Source: an uncultured Caldilineales bacterium (GTDB lineage Bacteria > Chloroflexota > Anaerolineae > JAAEKA01). From it: 64,000 bases of DNA. Each line of letters starts with the position of its first letter. The stretch's first letter is position 1. The position numbers were made by a program, and so were the translations under genes. Location of the stretch: positions 1-64,000 of the forward strand of contig CALESQ010000107.1 of the NCBI GenBank assembly GCA_937907455.1. Direction: 5' to 3'. A model generated the notes under the pieces. It was given only the letters and a program-made list of their open reading frames with translations, was not told the origin of the DNA and made no database searches. Of the stretch, positions 32,669-41,279 are shown in pieces.

Positions 32669-35600
32669 CGTGTTGCGTCCTCAGCGGGCAATGCAGATGA
32701 AAAATTACTGGTTTCGGGCGTGCCCGGCATCACAGCCTGGCGGTTGGGAGTGCAGGTGAGGGGCGTATCCACCAACCGGGGGGTGTTGGTGGCGACCAGC
32801 GGCAGAAAAACCCGCCGCGGCTGACTGCGCACACGCACGCCGTAGATGTCGGCCCAGGTATTGAAGCGGCTATCCAAACGATTGTGCAAGGCAAAGCTGA
32901 GGGTAATTGTCTCACCGGCATAGCCGGAAAGACTCACCTCGGCGCGCCGCCATTTCAAATCAATCAGCGGGATCGGCGTGGTGAAGCCGCTGCGGCTGGC
33001 TCCATCACGCAGCACCAAAGCGGCATCGGGCGAACCCGCGCGCTGCACGGTGACATCCAGGCTATCGGCCAGGCGATAAGGCGGCTGCGGATCCTGCGGG
33101 CAAACGGTGTTCCAGTACGATGACGTGGTGGTAATCTGGTCATAGCTTTGAATGCGATACCAGAACTCCAACACGGGTTGGGCCACATCAGCCGCGGCAG
33201 GAACAGCAATCTGCTGGCTGATAGCTGACCAGGAATCGCCACACAGCAGAGTGGGGATGTTGCCGGGAATGCTGCATGCCTCCCAAACCGTGCTGCCCAG
33301 CCGCGCAGCCGGAGCGATCTGGTTCGGGTAGAAATCGTCGTCTGCCACCACACTCAGCCCCAGCGTGCTGAGGCTATCGTTCCAGCCGCTAAGGTTCTGG
33401 CTGCTGAAAAAGCCGTTGACCACGGGATCTACAAACACGCTGTTGCGCCCTGCGGCATTGCTCCAGGCCGAAAGGTTGCCAGCGGCGTCAGCCGCGCGCA
33501 CGCGAAAGCTGAACAGTTGGCCGCGCGTGCCCGCATAGATCGCGCCGGTTTCTGTGGTGGCGCTCAACCAGGGTTGCCAGGTGCCACCTGCACCCTGCTT
33601 GACCTGTACATCGTAGCCGACAAGCGGCGAGTTGGCGGCACCGGTGTCGGCGTTGCCGCTCCAGGTCACTGCGATCTGCGTGTCGTTTTGATAAGCAGAC
33701 AAAGCGGCGAGACTCACCAGGGGAGGCTGACGGTCAATACGCAATGTGGCATTGTGCGTTGCCGGGTTGCCGGCGCGGTCCAGACTGCGTATCACCGCTG
33801 TGTGCAGACCATCGCTTTCGACTACAAACGAGGTTCCCGTCTGAGGAGCCGCATTGTCAAGTTGCCAGGTGGTGCTGATCACGCCGGAATGCGCATCGGT
33901 GGCCTGAATAGTGGTCTGCACCGCGCTGTTGAACCAACCTGCGCTGTTGGGCTGCGGAATATAGCTGAGGGTAACAGCCGGTGCAGTATGATCGTAACGC
34001 AGTGCCGGGTCGAGTACCACCATTTGCGCCAAGCTGCTGTTGCCAGCCACGTCTTCCAGCCACAGATACAGGGAATGCGTGCCTTCGGCAGGTGCTTGCA
34101 AGGTGAGTGTTTGCGCGGCTGCGGGCAGGGCGGTGCCGGTCTGCGCGTTGGCCGGGGCTTGCAGGCTCCAGCGCACCAGGGCTATGCCCGATGTATCCGC
34201 GGGATTGCGCCAGCTCACCGTCCATTGGTTGCTGCGGCTCCAGTCTGCCGGGGTGATGATCACTCCAACCGGTGCGGGCGGGGGTGTGTCATCAATGCGG
34301 ATCACCGTGGTGACTACCGCACCGGTGCTGTATCCGGCCCGATCGGTGCCGGAGCTTTCAATAACGTGGCGTCCTGCCTCGCTCAGGCTGAGTGTAACCG
34401 CACCGCTGGTGCTGGTTTGCCAGGAACCGCCATTCACGCGATAGCGCAAGGTGGCGGGGCCGCTGCCGCTATCCACCACCGCCACGGCAAGCTGCACCGG
34501 CCCGGTGAACCAGCCGCTATTGCCGCTGACACCGCTGGGCTGCGCGACAAGCTGGGGCGCAGTAGCATCGTAACGCAACATGCCCACATTGACAAACGAG
34601 CCGCGGTTACCAGCGCCATCTACCAGGGCCAGCCAGAGCGGCCATTCTCCTTCGCCGGGAACTTGCAGGCTGCTGATGCCGGCGGGTGAGGCGTAATAGG
34701 TGGCCGCAGCAGGAATCACCGCGCCCTGGCCGATCCAGGCATAGACTCCGCTGATGCCGCTGAGGCTAACAGGCAATTGCCAGCTTACGGAAAAGTGATT
34801 GGTGGCCGTCCAGGTTGAGGGTGTGATCGCCGTTGCCACCGGTGCGCCGGGGCCGTCAAGGTCCACCGAAATCACCCGCGTGGTGCTGATCTCAGCATTG
34901 CCTGCAGCGTCCAAGCTGTAATAGCTGATCGTGTAGATATCAGAGACGGTGAATGCCTGCGCGCTGGCCGCTTGCCACGGCGCATCGTTGATGCGCATAC
35001 GCGTAGCCACCACACCAGAGCCGCTGCCCGGATCGGTGGCTTGAAACTGAATGGCTACCGGTTGGGTGTAATAGCCCGAAGGCTGCGGCTGCGGCGGGGT
35101 TACGGTGAGTGTAGTTACCGGTGCATGGCTATCCATCGGCAGGGCGAGGTATTGACGCGTTGAGTGGTTGCCAGCCATGTCGCGGCCATAGACGCTCATC
35201 GTGTGTTGACCATCGTCGGTGATGGTCAGACTGGTGCCGCTGGCCGATTGGCTGTTGTTGAGCTGCCAGGTAGCTCCCGCCGGGCCTGACACCGTGTCGG
35301 TGACGGCAAAGGTGATGTGGATGGGCGCGGTATACCAGCCGGTGGCGCTGGGCTGCGGGGTAATGCGGGTTCCCAGCAGCGGCGCCTGGGGATCAATGGA
35401 ATAAAAGCGGTTGATCGGCTGCATAACGTTGCCAGCTTGATCGGCGGCGTTCACCACCATGCTGTGCTGCCCCAAAGCACTGATTTGTGTGGACAGTGCT
35501 GTACTGCTGGGGTCATTATCCAGCCGCCAGCCCCAGCTTGCCAGGCCGCTGGTGCTATCTACCGGTGTGAAGTTAACCGTAACGGTGCCGGTATACCAGC

Positions 35601-36423
35601 CGTTTTGGCCCAGTGGTCCGCTGCTTGCCACCGCCACAATGGGCGGCGAAGGGTCATAGCGAAAGGCATCAAAATGCAGGCCATAGTTACGCTGGTCTAC
35701 ATTGCCAGCGCCATCTACCAGCCAGACAAAAATATGATGTTTTCCCTCACCGGCCACAGCTACGTTATCCACAAAAGTAGTGGTAGTGATGAAATCGCCG
35801 TCGGTGGGAAATACCGGCAAAGAATCCAGCCGGTAGTAGGCCCCGCCAATGCCCGATAAGTCGGTGGGGTTGGACCAGGTTTCGCGGAAGCGGTTGAGGT
35901 TGCTCCAACCTGCGGGCGAGCTGACCATGCCAAAGGGCGCGGCCGGAGGCGTGGTATCCACACGCACCAGGTAGGCATCGCTGGTTTCCACAGCGCCCGG
36001 CAGGGTGGAAACACGGAACTGAATGCGGTTTTGCTGGGCGCTATCAGGCAAGGTAATGCCGTTGGCGGTGATTTGCAGGGTAGTGGCATTCAGTACACTC
36101 ACCACCAAACCGGTGTTGCTCCAACCGGTCCAGGTTGCACCGCCATCGGTGGAGGTGCGAAACAGTGCGCTGGTGGTATCGAAACCATCGGCGCTGCTCA
36201 CGGTGATGCCGGCACTTAGCGGTGTGACGTTGAGCCAATCGGCGGGAAAAAAGGCCGCCCACGCGGCCGAAGGGGCGCGACCCGCGGCGGCGGAGGGCGC
36301 CGCGACCAGCGATCCCCCTGTCAGAAAAATGCCAATCAGAAAAGCTATCAGGAAGAGATATCGGTGAGCAGCAACGGCCTTTCGCCTCCCCATGCCAGGC
36401 AAAACTAAACATATAGGTCTCAT
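32665..36423 (-). CDS. Giant secreted/surface protein with Ig-like repeats and FLPLV motif
   Basis: 1252 residues (1242 if the ATG at 36393 is used). An N-terminal signal (RYLFLIAFLIGIFLTGGSLVAAPSAAAG) precedes at least seven repeats of about 90-120 residues. These alternate between a WSxxNxFxxxWxxPxDxSGI type and a xGWYTxPVxIxFxATDxxSG type ending in DxAGN, resembling bacterial Ig-like/OmpL47-like and FN3 domains. A FN3-like domain lies near 960-1060, then a lectin/CBM-like segment (VVNGFFSSQNLSGWNDSLS ...). Near the end stands RRVFLPLVATN, related to the YLPLVL motif of another secreted protein in the window. Neither an LPXTG motif nor a membrane tail is seen. Coupled to the TPR-SH3 gene by ATGA. 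Confidence 0.8.
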   Translation of the reverse strand: MRPICLVLPGMGRRKAVAAHRYLFLIAFLIGIFLTGGSLVAAPSAAAGRAPSAAWAAFFPADWLNVTPLSAGITVSSADGFDTTSALFRTSTDGGATWTGWSNTGLVVSVLNATTLQITANGITLPDSAQQNRIQFRVSTLPGAVETSDAYLVRVDTTPPAAPFGMVSSPAGWSNLNRFRETWSNPTDLSGIGGAYYRLDSLPVFPTDGDFITTTTFVDNVAVAGEGKHHIFVWLVDGAGNVDQRNYGLHFDAFRYDPSPPIVAVASSGPLGQNGWYTGTVTVNFTPVDSTSGLASWGWRLDNDPSSTALSTQISALGQHSMVVNAADQAGNVMQPINRFYSIDPQAPLLGTRITPQPSATGWYTAPIHITFAVTDTVSGPAGATWQLNNSQSASGTSLTITDDGQHTMSVYGRDMAGNHSTRQYLALPMDSHAPVTTLTVTPPQPQPSGYYTQPVAIQFQATDPGSGSGVVATRMRINDAPWQAASAQAFTVSDIYTISYYSLDAAGNAEISTTRVISVDLDGPGAPVATAITPSTWTATNHFSVSWQLPVSLSGISGVYAWIGQGAVIPAAATYYASPAGISSLQVPGEGEWPLWLALVDGAGNRGSFVNVGMLRYDATAPQLVAQPSGVSGNSGWFTGPVQLAVAVVDSGSGPATLRYRVNGGSWQTSTSGAVTLSLSEAGRHVIESSGTDRAGYSTGAVVTTVIRIDDTPPPAPVGVIITPADWSRSNQWTVSWRNPADTSGIALVRWSLQAPANAQTGTALPAAAQTLTLQAPAEGTHSLYLWLEDVAGNSSLAQMVVLDPALRYDHTAPAVTLSYIPQPNSAGWFNSAVQTTIQATDAHSGVISTTWQLDNAAPQTGTSFVVESDGLHTAVIRSLDRAGNPATHNATLRIDRQPPLVSLAALSAYQNDTQIAVTWSGNADTGAANSPLVGYDVQVKQGAGGTWQPWLSATTETGAIYAGTRGQLFSFRVRAADAAGNLSAWSNAAGRNSVFVDPVVNGFFSSQNLSGWNDSLSTLGLSVVADDDFYPNQIAPAARLGSTVWEACSIPGNIPTLLCGDSWSAISQQIAVPAAADVAQPVLEFWYRIQSYDQITTTSSYWNTVCPQDPQPPYRLADSLDVTVQRAGSPDAALVLRDGASRSGFTTPIPLIDLKWRRAEVSLSGYAGETITLSFALHNRLDSRFNTWADIYGVRVRSQPRRVFLPLVATNTPRLVDTPLTCTPNRQAVMPGTPETSNFSSALPAEDATR

Positions 36424-36451
36424 ATTGTCAGGTATCCGTTTTAAAGCAACA

Positions 36452-37138
36452 CTATTCAGCCAAAAACTTGTAGCCCAGCCCGCGCACAGTCAACACATAC
36501 TTCGGATCATCCGGGTTTTCTTCGATCTTCATGCGCAAGCGGCGCACATACACAGCAATTTGATTGTTGTAGCCGTCATAATCATAGCCCCAAACGTGGC
36601 TGATGATTTGATCGTGGGTGAGAATACGACCGGCGTTACGCATCAGGCAGTGCAGCAAGCGAAATTCAATGGGGGTCAGCTCGATCTTGCTGCTATCCGG
36701 CAACTGTACCAGGTTGGTAACCGGGTCTATGTTCAGGCCGTTGCAGTTCAAGGCCCCTTGCGGTTCGTTAACGCTGAAGCTATCCACACGGCGCAGCACC
36801 GAACGCACGCGCGCCAGCAGCTCTGCCGGCTCGAACGGTTTAGGCAGATAGTCATCGGCGCCAACATCCAAGCCGTGAATGCGGTCTGCGGTTTCGCCTT
36901 TGGCCGAAAGGATGATGATGGGCACATTGAGTGTGCGGCGCACGCGCTGAGTAACCTGAAGTCCATCCAGGCCGGGCATCATCACGTCCAGAATCAACAG
37001 GTCAGGGACCTGCTCCTCTACCAGACGGAGCGCGTCCAACCCGTTATCGGCGGTAATGACGTGATAGCCTTCCTCGGACAGCAGGAAAGCGGTCATTTTC
37101 AAGCTGGGGGGATCATCATCAGCAACCAGCACACGCAT
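36452..37138 (-). CDS. OmpR/PhoB-family response regulator
   Basis: 228 residues. Receiver domain with the acidic pocket DDD (7-9), phospho-acceptor Asp51 in LLILDVMMPG, and switch residues in IIILSAKGE and YLPKPFEP. The C-terminal winged helix ends VWGYDYDGYNNQIAVYVRRLRMKIEENPDDPKYVLTVRGLGYKF. Start 37138 is fixed by the domain boundary (MRVLVADDD). It opens the six-gene operon whose fifth gene is the histidine kinase, so it is the likely partner. The unusual separation of kinase and regulator by three envelope genes suggests one functional unit. Confidence 0.92.
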   Translation of the reverse strand: MRVLVADDDPPSLKMTAFLLSEEGYHVITADNGLDALRLVEEQVPDLLILDVMMPGLDGLQVTQRVRRTLNVPIIILSAKGETADRIHGLDVGADDYLPKPFEPAELLARVRSVLRRVDSFSVNEPQGALNCNGLNIDPVTNLVQLPDSSKIELTPIEFRLLHCLMRNAGRILTHDQIISHVWGYDYDGYNNQIAVYVRRLRMKIEENPDDPKYVLTVRGLGYKFLAE

Positions 37139-37245
37139 GAATGGCGCTTGCCTCCATCTTGTTGCAGCGTTTGCGCGTGTCCGTGGCAGGGCACACGGCT
37201 GCATAAATCAGGCTCAATTTTATATACCGTTGATAAGCGAACGGC

Positions 37246-37274
37246 ATTATACCACTTCCAACAGGCAACAGCAA
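37246..37274 (-). promoter_or_regulatory. Promoter of the response-regulator operon
   Basis: Minus-strand TTGCTG (37269-37274), 17-base spacer, TATAAT (37246-37251). The predicted leader to the ATG at 37138 is about 100 bases. Confidence 0.6.
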
Positions 37275-37294
37275 GGGCATTGGCCGGAGCGAGC

Positions 37295-37882
37295 TTAATC
37301 CAGGCTGTGCAGAACCAGCGGCAAATAGCGGCGGAACTGCGGAGCGGGCGGGGTAGCGGTCGGCGTGGCCGTGGGAATTGCAGTGGGGGTGACAGCCAGC
37401 GGACACCATACGTTCAACTGAAAGCTGCCCGCAGCACCGTTGAAGCCATCTACTACCAGATAATACTGACCGGGGGCAAGTTGTTGCCGACTGAGTGAGT
37501 TATCACCGTAGGCCAGGCACTGTTCCGGGCTGGTTCCGCCCAACAAAAACAGATCCAGATCGGCGCTGAGATTGTGCAACAGGGCATCCACACTGGTGGT
37601 TTGCGCCAACGTCAGGCTGTAAATGCGCTCTGGGCCGCTCTCCGGCCACCAGGGAACGCAGCTATAGCTTGCCACCTGGTTGCCAGCGCCCGTGGTGTTG
37701 CCGCTAACCATCTCGCCACAGGCGATGGGCGTGGCATTGCTCACAACGAACGTCGGTTCGGCGGCGGGCTGTGGCAGAACAGCCTGACCTTGTCGGCTGG
37801 CAGCAAAAGCCACACCGCCAAAGGCCAGGGCAAACAGCAGAACCAAAGACAGGGTACGGGTTGAATGGGCGAATAGCTTCAT
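37295..37882 (-). CDS. Secreted PPC-domain protein with terminal YLPLVL motif
   Basis: 195 residues. Signal peptide (MKLFAHSTRTLSLVLLFALAFGGVAFAAS), then a pre-peptidase C-terminal (PPC)-like beta domain (residues ~60-165: SYSCVPWWPESGPERIYSLTLAQTTSVDALL, DLDLFLLGG, PGQYYLVVDGFNGAAGSFQLNV). A short PTATPTATP linker and the ending FRRYLPLVLHSLD follow. No catalytic domain is present, so it is a free binding or structural module. Start 37882 chosen to give a proper signal peptide. The ending resembles FLPLV in the giant Ig-like protein. Confidence 0.72.
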   Translation of the reverse strand: MKLFAHSTRTLSLVLLFALAFGGVAFAASRQGQAVLPQPAAEPTFVVSNATPIACGEMVSGNTTGAGNQVASYSCVPWWPESGPERIYSLTLAQTTSVDALLHNLSADLDLFLLGGTSPEQCLAYGDNSLSRQQLAPGQYYLVVDGFNGAAGSFQLNVWCPLAVTPTAIPTATPTATPPAPQFRRYLPLVLHSLD

Positions 37883-37989
37883 AAGGTTAAGGCACGCGGC
37901 GCTGAAGTCCCGCCGCTTCCCGTGCATGGAAACGGAAACGGTATGGCTGCAACCCTACACCTGTTGCAGGGTTCCTCGGTAGCTGACGC

Positions 37990-37995
37990 ATTATA
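37990..37995 (-). promoter_or_regulatory. Putative -10 box of the PPC-domain gene
   Basis: Perfect TATAAT on the minus strand about 108 bases before the ATG at 37882. The -35 region is GC-rich and poor. Confidence 0.45.
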
Positions 37996-38053
37996 AAGCG
38001 CGCGGGTTCCCCGCGCCAGTTTTGGGGCTCACACGGTGGCGCTGACGGTAGAT

Positions 38054-38082
38054 TTGACAAGCATCCGCTTCTCGATTACACT
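38054..38082 (+). promoter_or_regulatory. Promoter of the cysteine-synthesis genes
   Basis: TTGACA (38054-38059), 17-base spacer, TACACT (38077-38082). Gives a leader of about 280 bases before the ATG at 38369, long enough for RNA-level control. Confidence 0.6.
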
Positions 38083-38368
38083 GCCGCCCATTCAAGCCAA
38101 AGCACTGGAATAACCCGCACATGCTGAACCAATTCGTAACGACTTCTTTTTCCTGCTCCTGTCTCTAGCGGGAGCCGTGGCTGAACAGCCAACGGCTCTC
38201 GCGTGTTTACGCGTGTGCGACGAGGCTGCCAGAACAGCATTTGCCTACAACTGATTTCACTGCCGGATGCCCCAAAGCGCTTTCTGCGCCGCATTCAGGC
38301 CCTTGCCCCAACAGCCTATCGCACGGTTTTCACCGGAGATGGGCTGTTTTGTTTTTGGAGCGCTTACC

Positions 38369-39664
38369 ATGCTGTATCACTTGCTTTCAGCCGCAGAGTT
38401 CGCTGCTTATCCTGCCGAACATCCCTATGCACCACCCAGCCTGAACCGAGAGGGCTTCATTCATCTCTCGGCCACGCCTGAACAGGTAAGCCGGGTAGCC
38501 AATGCCTTTTACCACGATGTGCCCGACCTGGCTGTGCTGCTAATAGATGAAGCCAGCCTGGCGGCTCCCTTGCGCTGGGACGATACCCCCGACGGACGCT
38601 TTCCGCATCTGTACGGCCCGCTGAACCGCACCGCTATACGCGGCCACTACCGTTTGCCCCGCAATGCCGCTGGCGATTATCTTGCCGTGTGGCCTTCATA
38701 CTCTTCCCGAAAGGATGACAGCACCATGACCCGCATCTACGACAACATCACTGAACTGGTTGGCAACACGCCGTTGGTGCGCCTGAACCGCATGGCACAA
38801 AGCGCAGGCGCAGTAGCCGATGTGCTGCTGAAGCTGGAGTTCTTCAACCCCGCCGGCAGTGTCAAAGACCGCATCGGCCTGGCTATGATCGAAGCGGCTG
38901 AGGCTGCCGGCAAGCTCGGCCCTGACACGGTGATTCTTGAGCCGACCAGCGGCAACACCGGCATCGGCCTGGCCTTTGTGGCTGCCGCCAAGGGCTATCA
39001 CTGCGTGCTGGTGATGCCCGACACCATGAGCCAGGAGCGGCGCAAGCTGCTGCGCGCCTATGGGGCCGAATTGGTGCTGACCCCCGGCGCTGAAGGGATG
39101 CGCGGGGCCATCAACCGAGCCAACGAGCTGGCAGCAGCCGATCCGCGCTTTTTCATCCCGCAGCAATTCGAGAACCCGGCCAACCCCGCAGTGCATCGCC
39201 GCAGCACCGCCGAAGAGATCTGGCGCGACACCGGCGGCCAGATAGATATTCTGGTGAGCGGCGTGGGCACCGGCGGCACCATCACCGGCGTGGCCGAGGT
39301 GCTGAAGGGCTACAATCCTGCATTGCGCGCCATTGCCGTAGAACCGACGGACTCGCCCGTGCTGAGCGGTGGCAAGCCGGGGGCGCACAAGATTCAGGGT
39401 ATTGGCGCCGGTTTTGTGCCCGCGGTGCTGAACACCGGCATCATTGACGAAATCATTCTGGTGAGCAACGAAGATGCCCTGGATACCGCGCGCCGGGTTG
39501 GCCCCAGCGAGGGTATTCTGGTGGGCATTTCGTCGGGCGCGGCGATTTGGGCCGCGCTACATGTAGCACGCCGCCCAGAAAATGCAGGCAAACGCGTGGT
39601 GGTGGTTATCCCCTCCAACGGCGAACGCTACCTGAGCACTCTGCTCTACGCGGATCTGGTGTAA
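38369..39664 (+). CDS. cysK: DUF952 domain fused in frame to cysteine synthase (CysK)
   Basis: 431 residues. Residues 1-~110 are a DUF952 domain (MLYHLLSAAEFAAYP, REGFIHLSATPEQVSRVANAFY, RFPHLYGPLNRTAIRGHYRLP). From residue 120 it is a complete O-acetylserine sulfhydrylase (MTRIYDNITELVGNTPLVRLNR; PLP lysine in NPAGSVKDRIG; EPTSGNTGIGLA; GVGTGGTITGV; GISSGAA). Makes cysteine from O-acetylserine and sulfide. GGAG precedes the start at 38369. A second start at 38726 with AAGGA upstream would give a standard 312-residue CysK, so one or two products are possible. CysE follows after 24 bases. Confidence 0.88.
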   Translation: MLYHLLSAAEFAAYPAEHPYAPPSLNREGFIHLSATPEQVSRVANAFYHDVPDLAVLLIDEASLAAPLRWDDTPDGRFPHLYGPLNRTAIRGHYRLPRNAAGDYLAVWPSYSSRKDDSTMTRIYDNITELVGNTPLVRLNRMAQSAGAVADVLLKLEFFNPAGSVKDRIGLAMIEAAEAAGKLGPDTVILEPTSGNTGIGLAFVAAAKGYHCVLVMPDTMSQERRKLLRAYGAELVLTPGAEGMRGAINRANELAAADPRFFIPQQFENPANPAVHRRSTAEEIWRDTGGQIDILVSGVGTGGTITGVAEVLKGYNPALRAIAVEPTDSPVLSGGKPGAHKIQGIGAGFVPAVLNTGIIDEIILVSNEDALDTARRVGPSEGILVGISSGAAIWAALHVARRPENAGKRVVVVIPSNGERYLSTLLYADLV

Positions 39665-39688
39665 CGCACCGACTTCTGAGAATATATC

Positions 39689-40414
39689 ATGTTCACCACC
39701 TTACGCCACGACTTACAGGCCGTGTTCGACCGCGACCCGGCCGCGCGCAGCACATTGGAAGTGCTGCTAAGCTATCCGGGGCTGCATGCCATTTGGCTTT
39801 ACCGGTTGAGCCATTGGTTGTGGCGGCACGGCTTGAAGCTGCCGGGCCGACTGGTCTCAAACTTTGCGCGCTGGCTCACCGGCATCGAAATCCATCCGGG
39901 CGCGCACATTGGCCGCGGCTTCTTCATTGATCACGGCATGGGCGTAGTGATCGGTGAAACCGCCGAAATCGGCAGCAACGTCACCTTGTATCACGGGGTA
40001 ACGCTGGGCGGTGTGAGCTGGCAGAAGGGCAAACGCCATCCCACGCTGGGCGACTCGGTGGTGGTGGGCGCCGGGGCCAAAGTGCTTGGCCCAATCACCA
40101 TTGGCGAACACAGCCGCATCGGCGCCAATTCGGTGGTGGTGAAAGACACCCCGCCCGATTCGGTGGTGGTGGGAGTGCCGGGCCGTGTGCTGGCGCGCGA
40201 AGGCAACCTGCAAGCCGCACAACCTGAGCGCGACCTGCAACACAACCTGCTGCCCGATGCCACCGCCGAAGCGTTGCGCGCCTTTGCTGATCGCATGATG
40301 GCGCTGGAGGCAGAAATCAGCGAGCTGCGCAATCTGCACGCTAACGGCAGCGCCGCGCTGCACGCCCCGGCTGAATGGACCCCCGACAAGTACCTGGGGC
40401 CGTTTGGCATCTGA
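39689..40414 (+). CDS. cysE: Serine O-acetyltransferase
   Basis: 241 residues. Makes O-acetylserine, the substrate of the preceding CysK. Left-handed beta-helix with hexapeptide repeats: IEIHPGAHIGRGFFIDHGMGVVIGETAEIGSNVTLYHGVTLGG (catalytic Asp/His region), then GAKVLGPITIGEHSRIGANSVV and VPGRVLA. The short N-terminal helical part marks the epsilon-proteobacterial/Gram-positive-like short form. The ~65-residue C-terminal helical tail replaces the usual short tail ending in Ile; it also ends in Ile (GPFGI), the residue that inserts into CysK in cysteine synthase complexes. Confidence 0.92.
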   Translation: MFTTLRHDLQAVFDRDPAARSTLEVLLSYPGLHAIWLYRLSHWLWRHGLKLPGRLVSNFARWLTGIEIHPGAHIGRGFFIDHGMGVVIGETAEIGSNVTLYHGVTLGGVSWQKGKRHPTLGDSVVVGAGAKVLGPITIGEHSRIGANSVVVKDTPPDSVVVGVPGRVLAREGNLQAAQPERDLQHNLLPDATAEALRAFADRMMALEAEISELRNLHANGSAALHAPAEWTPDKYLGPFGI

Positions 40415-40602
40415 CTTTTTCCTCAGGGAGTTACGCAATTGGTGTCATTTTGTGGGGCATAGCCGCCTGTGACAGAAAATATCTGTTTGCGATGATAACA
40501 GATGGCTTTCTCGCTCCTTCGCGCCTGCGGCGTTGAAGTGACAACTTGATTAGCAACTGCGTTAGTCCCATTCCAATGACCGCAGGCGGAGCGAACGCCA
40601 CC

Positions 40603-41184
40603 ATGACCCTTGTCTCTCTTTTTCTGCAACGCTACGACCCGCTTCAGACGGTGTACCTGGCCGGCTTTTGGCAGGATGTACCGCACGATCTGATGCGGCT
40701 GCGCCCTCATGAGCGCGTCAACTCTATTGCCTGGAACCTTTGGCATATCGCCCGCTGCGAAGATGCCGGGGTAAATTGCTTTGTCGCCAATGGTACGCAG
40801 GTACTCAACGAGGCCCCCTGGCCCACACGACTGAACCTCTCGTGGCGACACAACGGCAGCGGCATGACGCTGGCCGAGGTAGATGACCTGAACGCGCGCA
40901 TCAATCTGGTGGCGCTGCAAGCCTACATGCAAGCCGTGCAACAGCGCACGCGCGCCCTGCTGCCTACATGGCACGAAGAGGCCTTGCAGCAAGCCCCGAA
41001 CGAACAACGCCTGCAGCAAATCATGCTGGATGAAGGCGTAGCTCACAGCAATGCCGGGGGGTTTGTCCGCAACTACCTGGGGTGGAGCCGCGCCAAGTGC
41101 CTGTTCACTTTTGCCCTCACCCACTCATGGCAACATGTGGGGGAAATGGAAACCCTGGCCAGCCTGCTTGGGATAGAGTTCTAA
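40603..41184 (+). CDS. DinB-superfamily protein
   Basis: 193 residues. Four-helix-bundle protein of the DinB/YfiT type: the metal-site histidines appear in NSIAWNLWHIARCEDAGVN and in the C-terminal LTHSWQHVGEMETL. Family members are metal-dependent small-molecule thiol transferases or of unknown role. Start 40603 chosen for the GGAG at 40588-40591; in-frame ATGs at 40546 and 40576 are less likely. No functional link with cysE is evident apart from strand. Confidence 0.75.
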   Translation: MTLVSLFLQRYDPLQTVYLAGFWQDVPHDLMRLRPHERVNSIAWNLWHIARCEDAGVNCFVANGTQVLNEAPWPTRLNLSWRHNGSGMTLAEVDDLNARINLVALQAYMQAVQQRTRALLPTWHEEALQQAPNEQRLQQIMLDEGVAHSNAGGFVRNYLGWSRAKCLFTFALTHSWQHVGEMETLASLLGIEF

Positions 41185-41279
41185 ACCTGCCCTGTTCGCC
41201 GCTGCACCGCTTCGCCTCCCTTTGGCGGAAGTGCGCGCCTCGTGGTATCATGCCGTTACATCATTTAACAGGAGCAACC

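Larger units (their letters stand above)
37883..38368. other. 486-base gap with divergent promoters and hairpins
   Basis: Between the PPC-domain gene (minus) and the DUF952-CysK gene (plus). Visible: a GC hairpin in the leader of the PPC gene (GCGGCG/CGCCGC around 37898-37917); TATAAT on the minus strand (37990-37995); a perfect 7-3-7 GC hairpin (38000-38016); a plus-strand promoter (38054-38082); and a strong imperfect stem about 38168-38205 (GGGAGCCGT ... ACGGCTC). The plus-strand leader is about 280 bases. No known riboswitch motif was recognised. Confidence 0.5.

Noticed and set aside
33517..34689. 390-codon plus-strand frame opposite the giant Ig-like gene
   Set aside because: Composition typical of antisense to repeat-rich GC DNA; no start signal or family motif.
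37883..37985. Cyclic-di-GMP or other known riboswitch ahead of the PPC-domain gene
   Set aside because: The leader has hairpins but none of the conserved bases of the GEMM or other classes I know.
38083..38368. T-box or SAM-type leader ahead of the cysteine synthase gene
   Set aside because: No T-box AGGGTGG-like bulge or SAM-I core could be found in the ~280-base leader, although it has stable stems.
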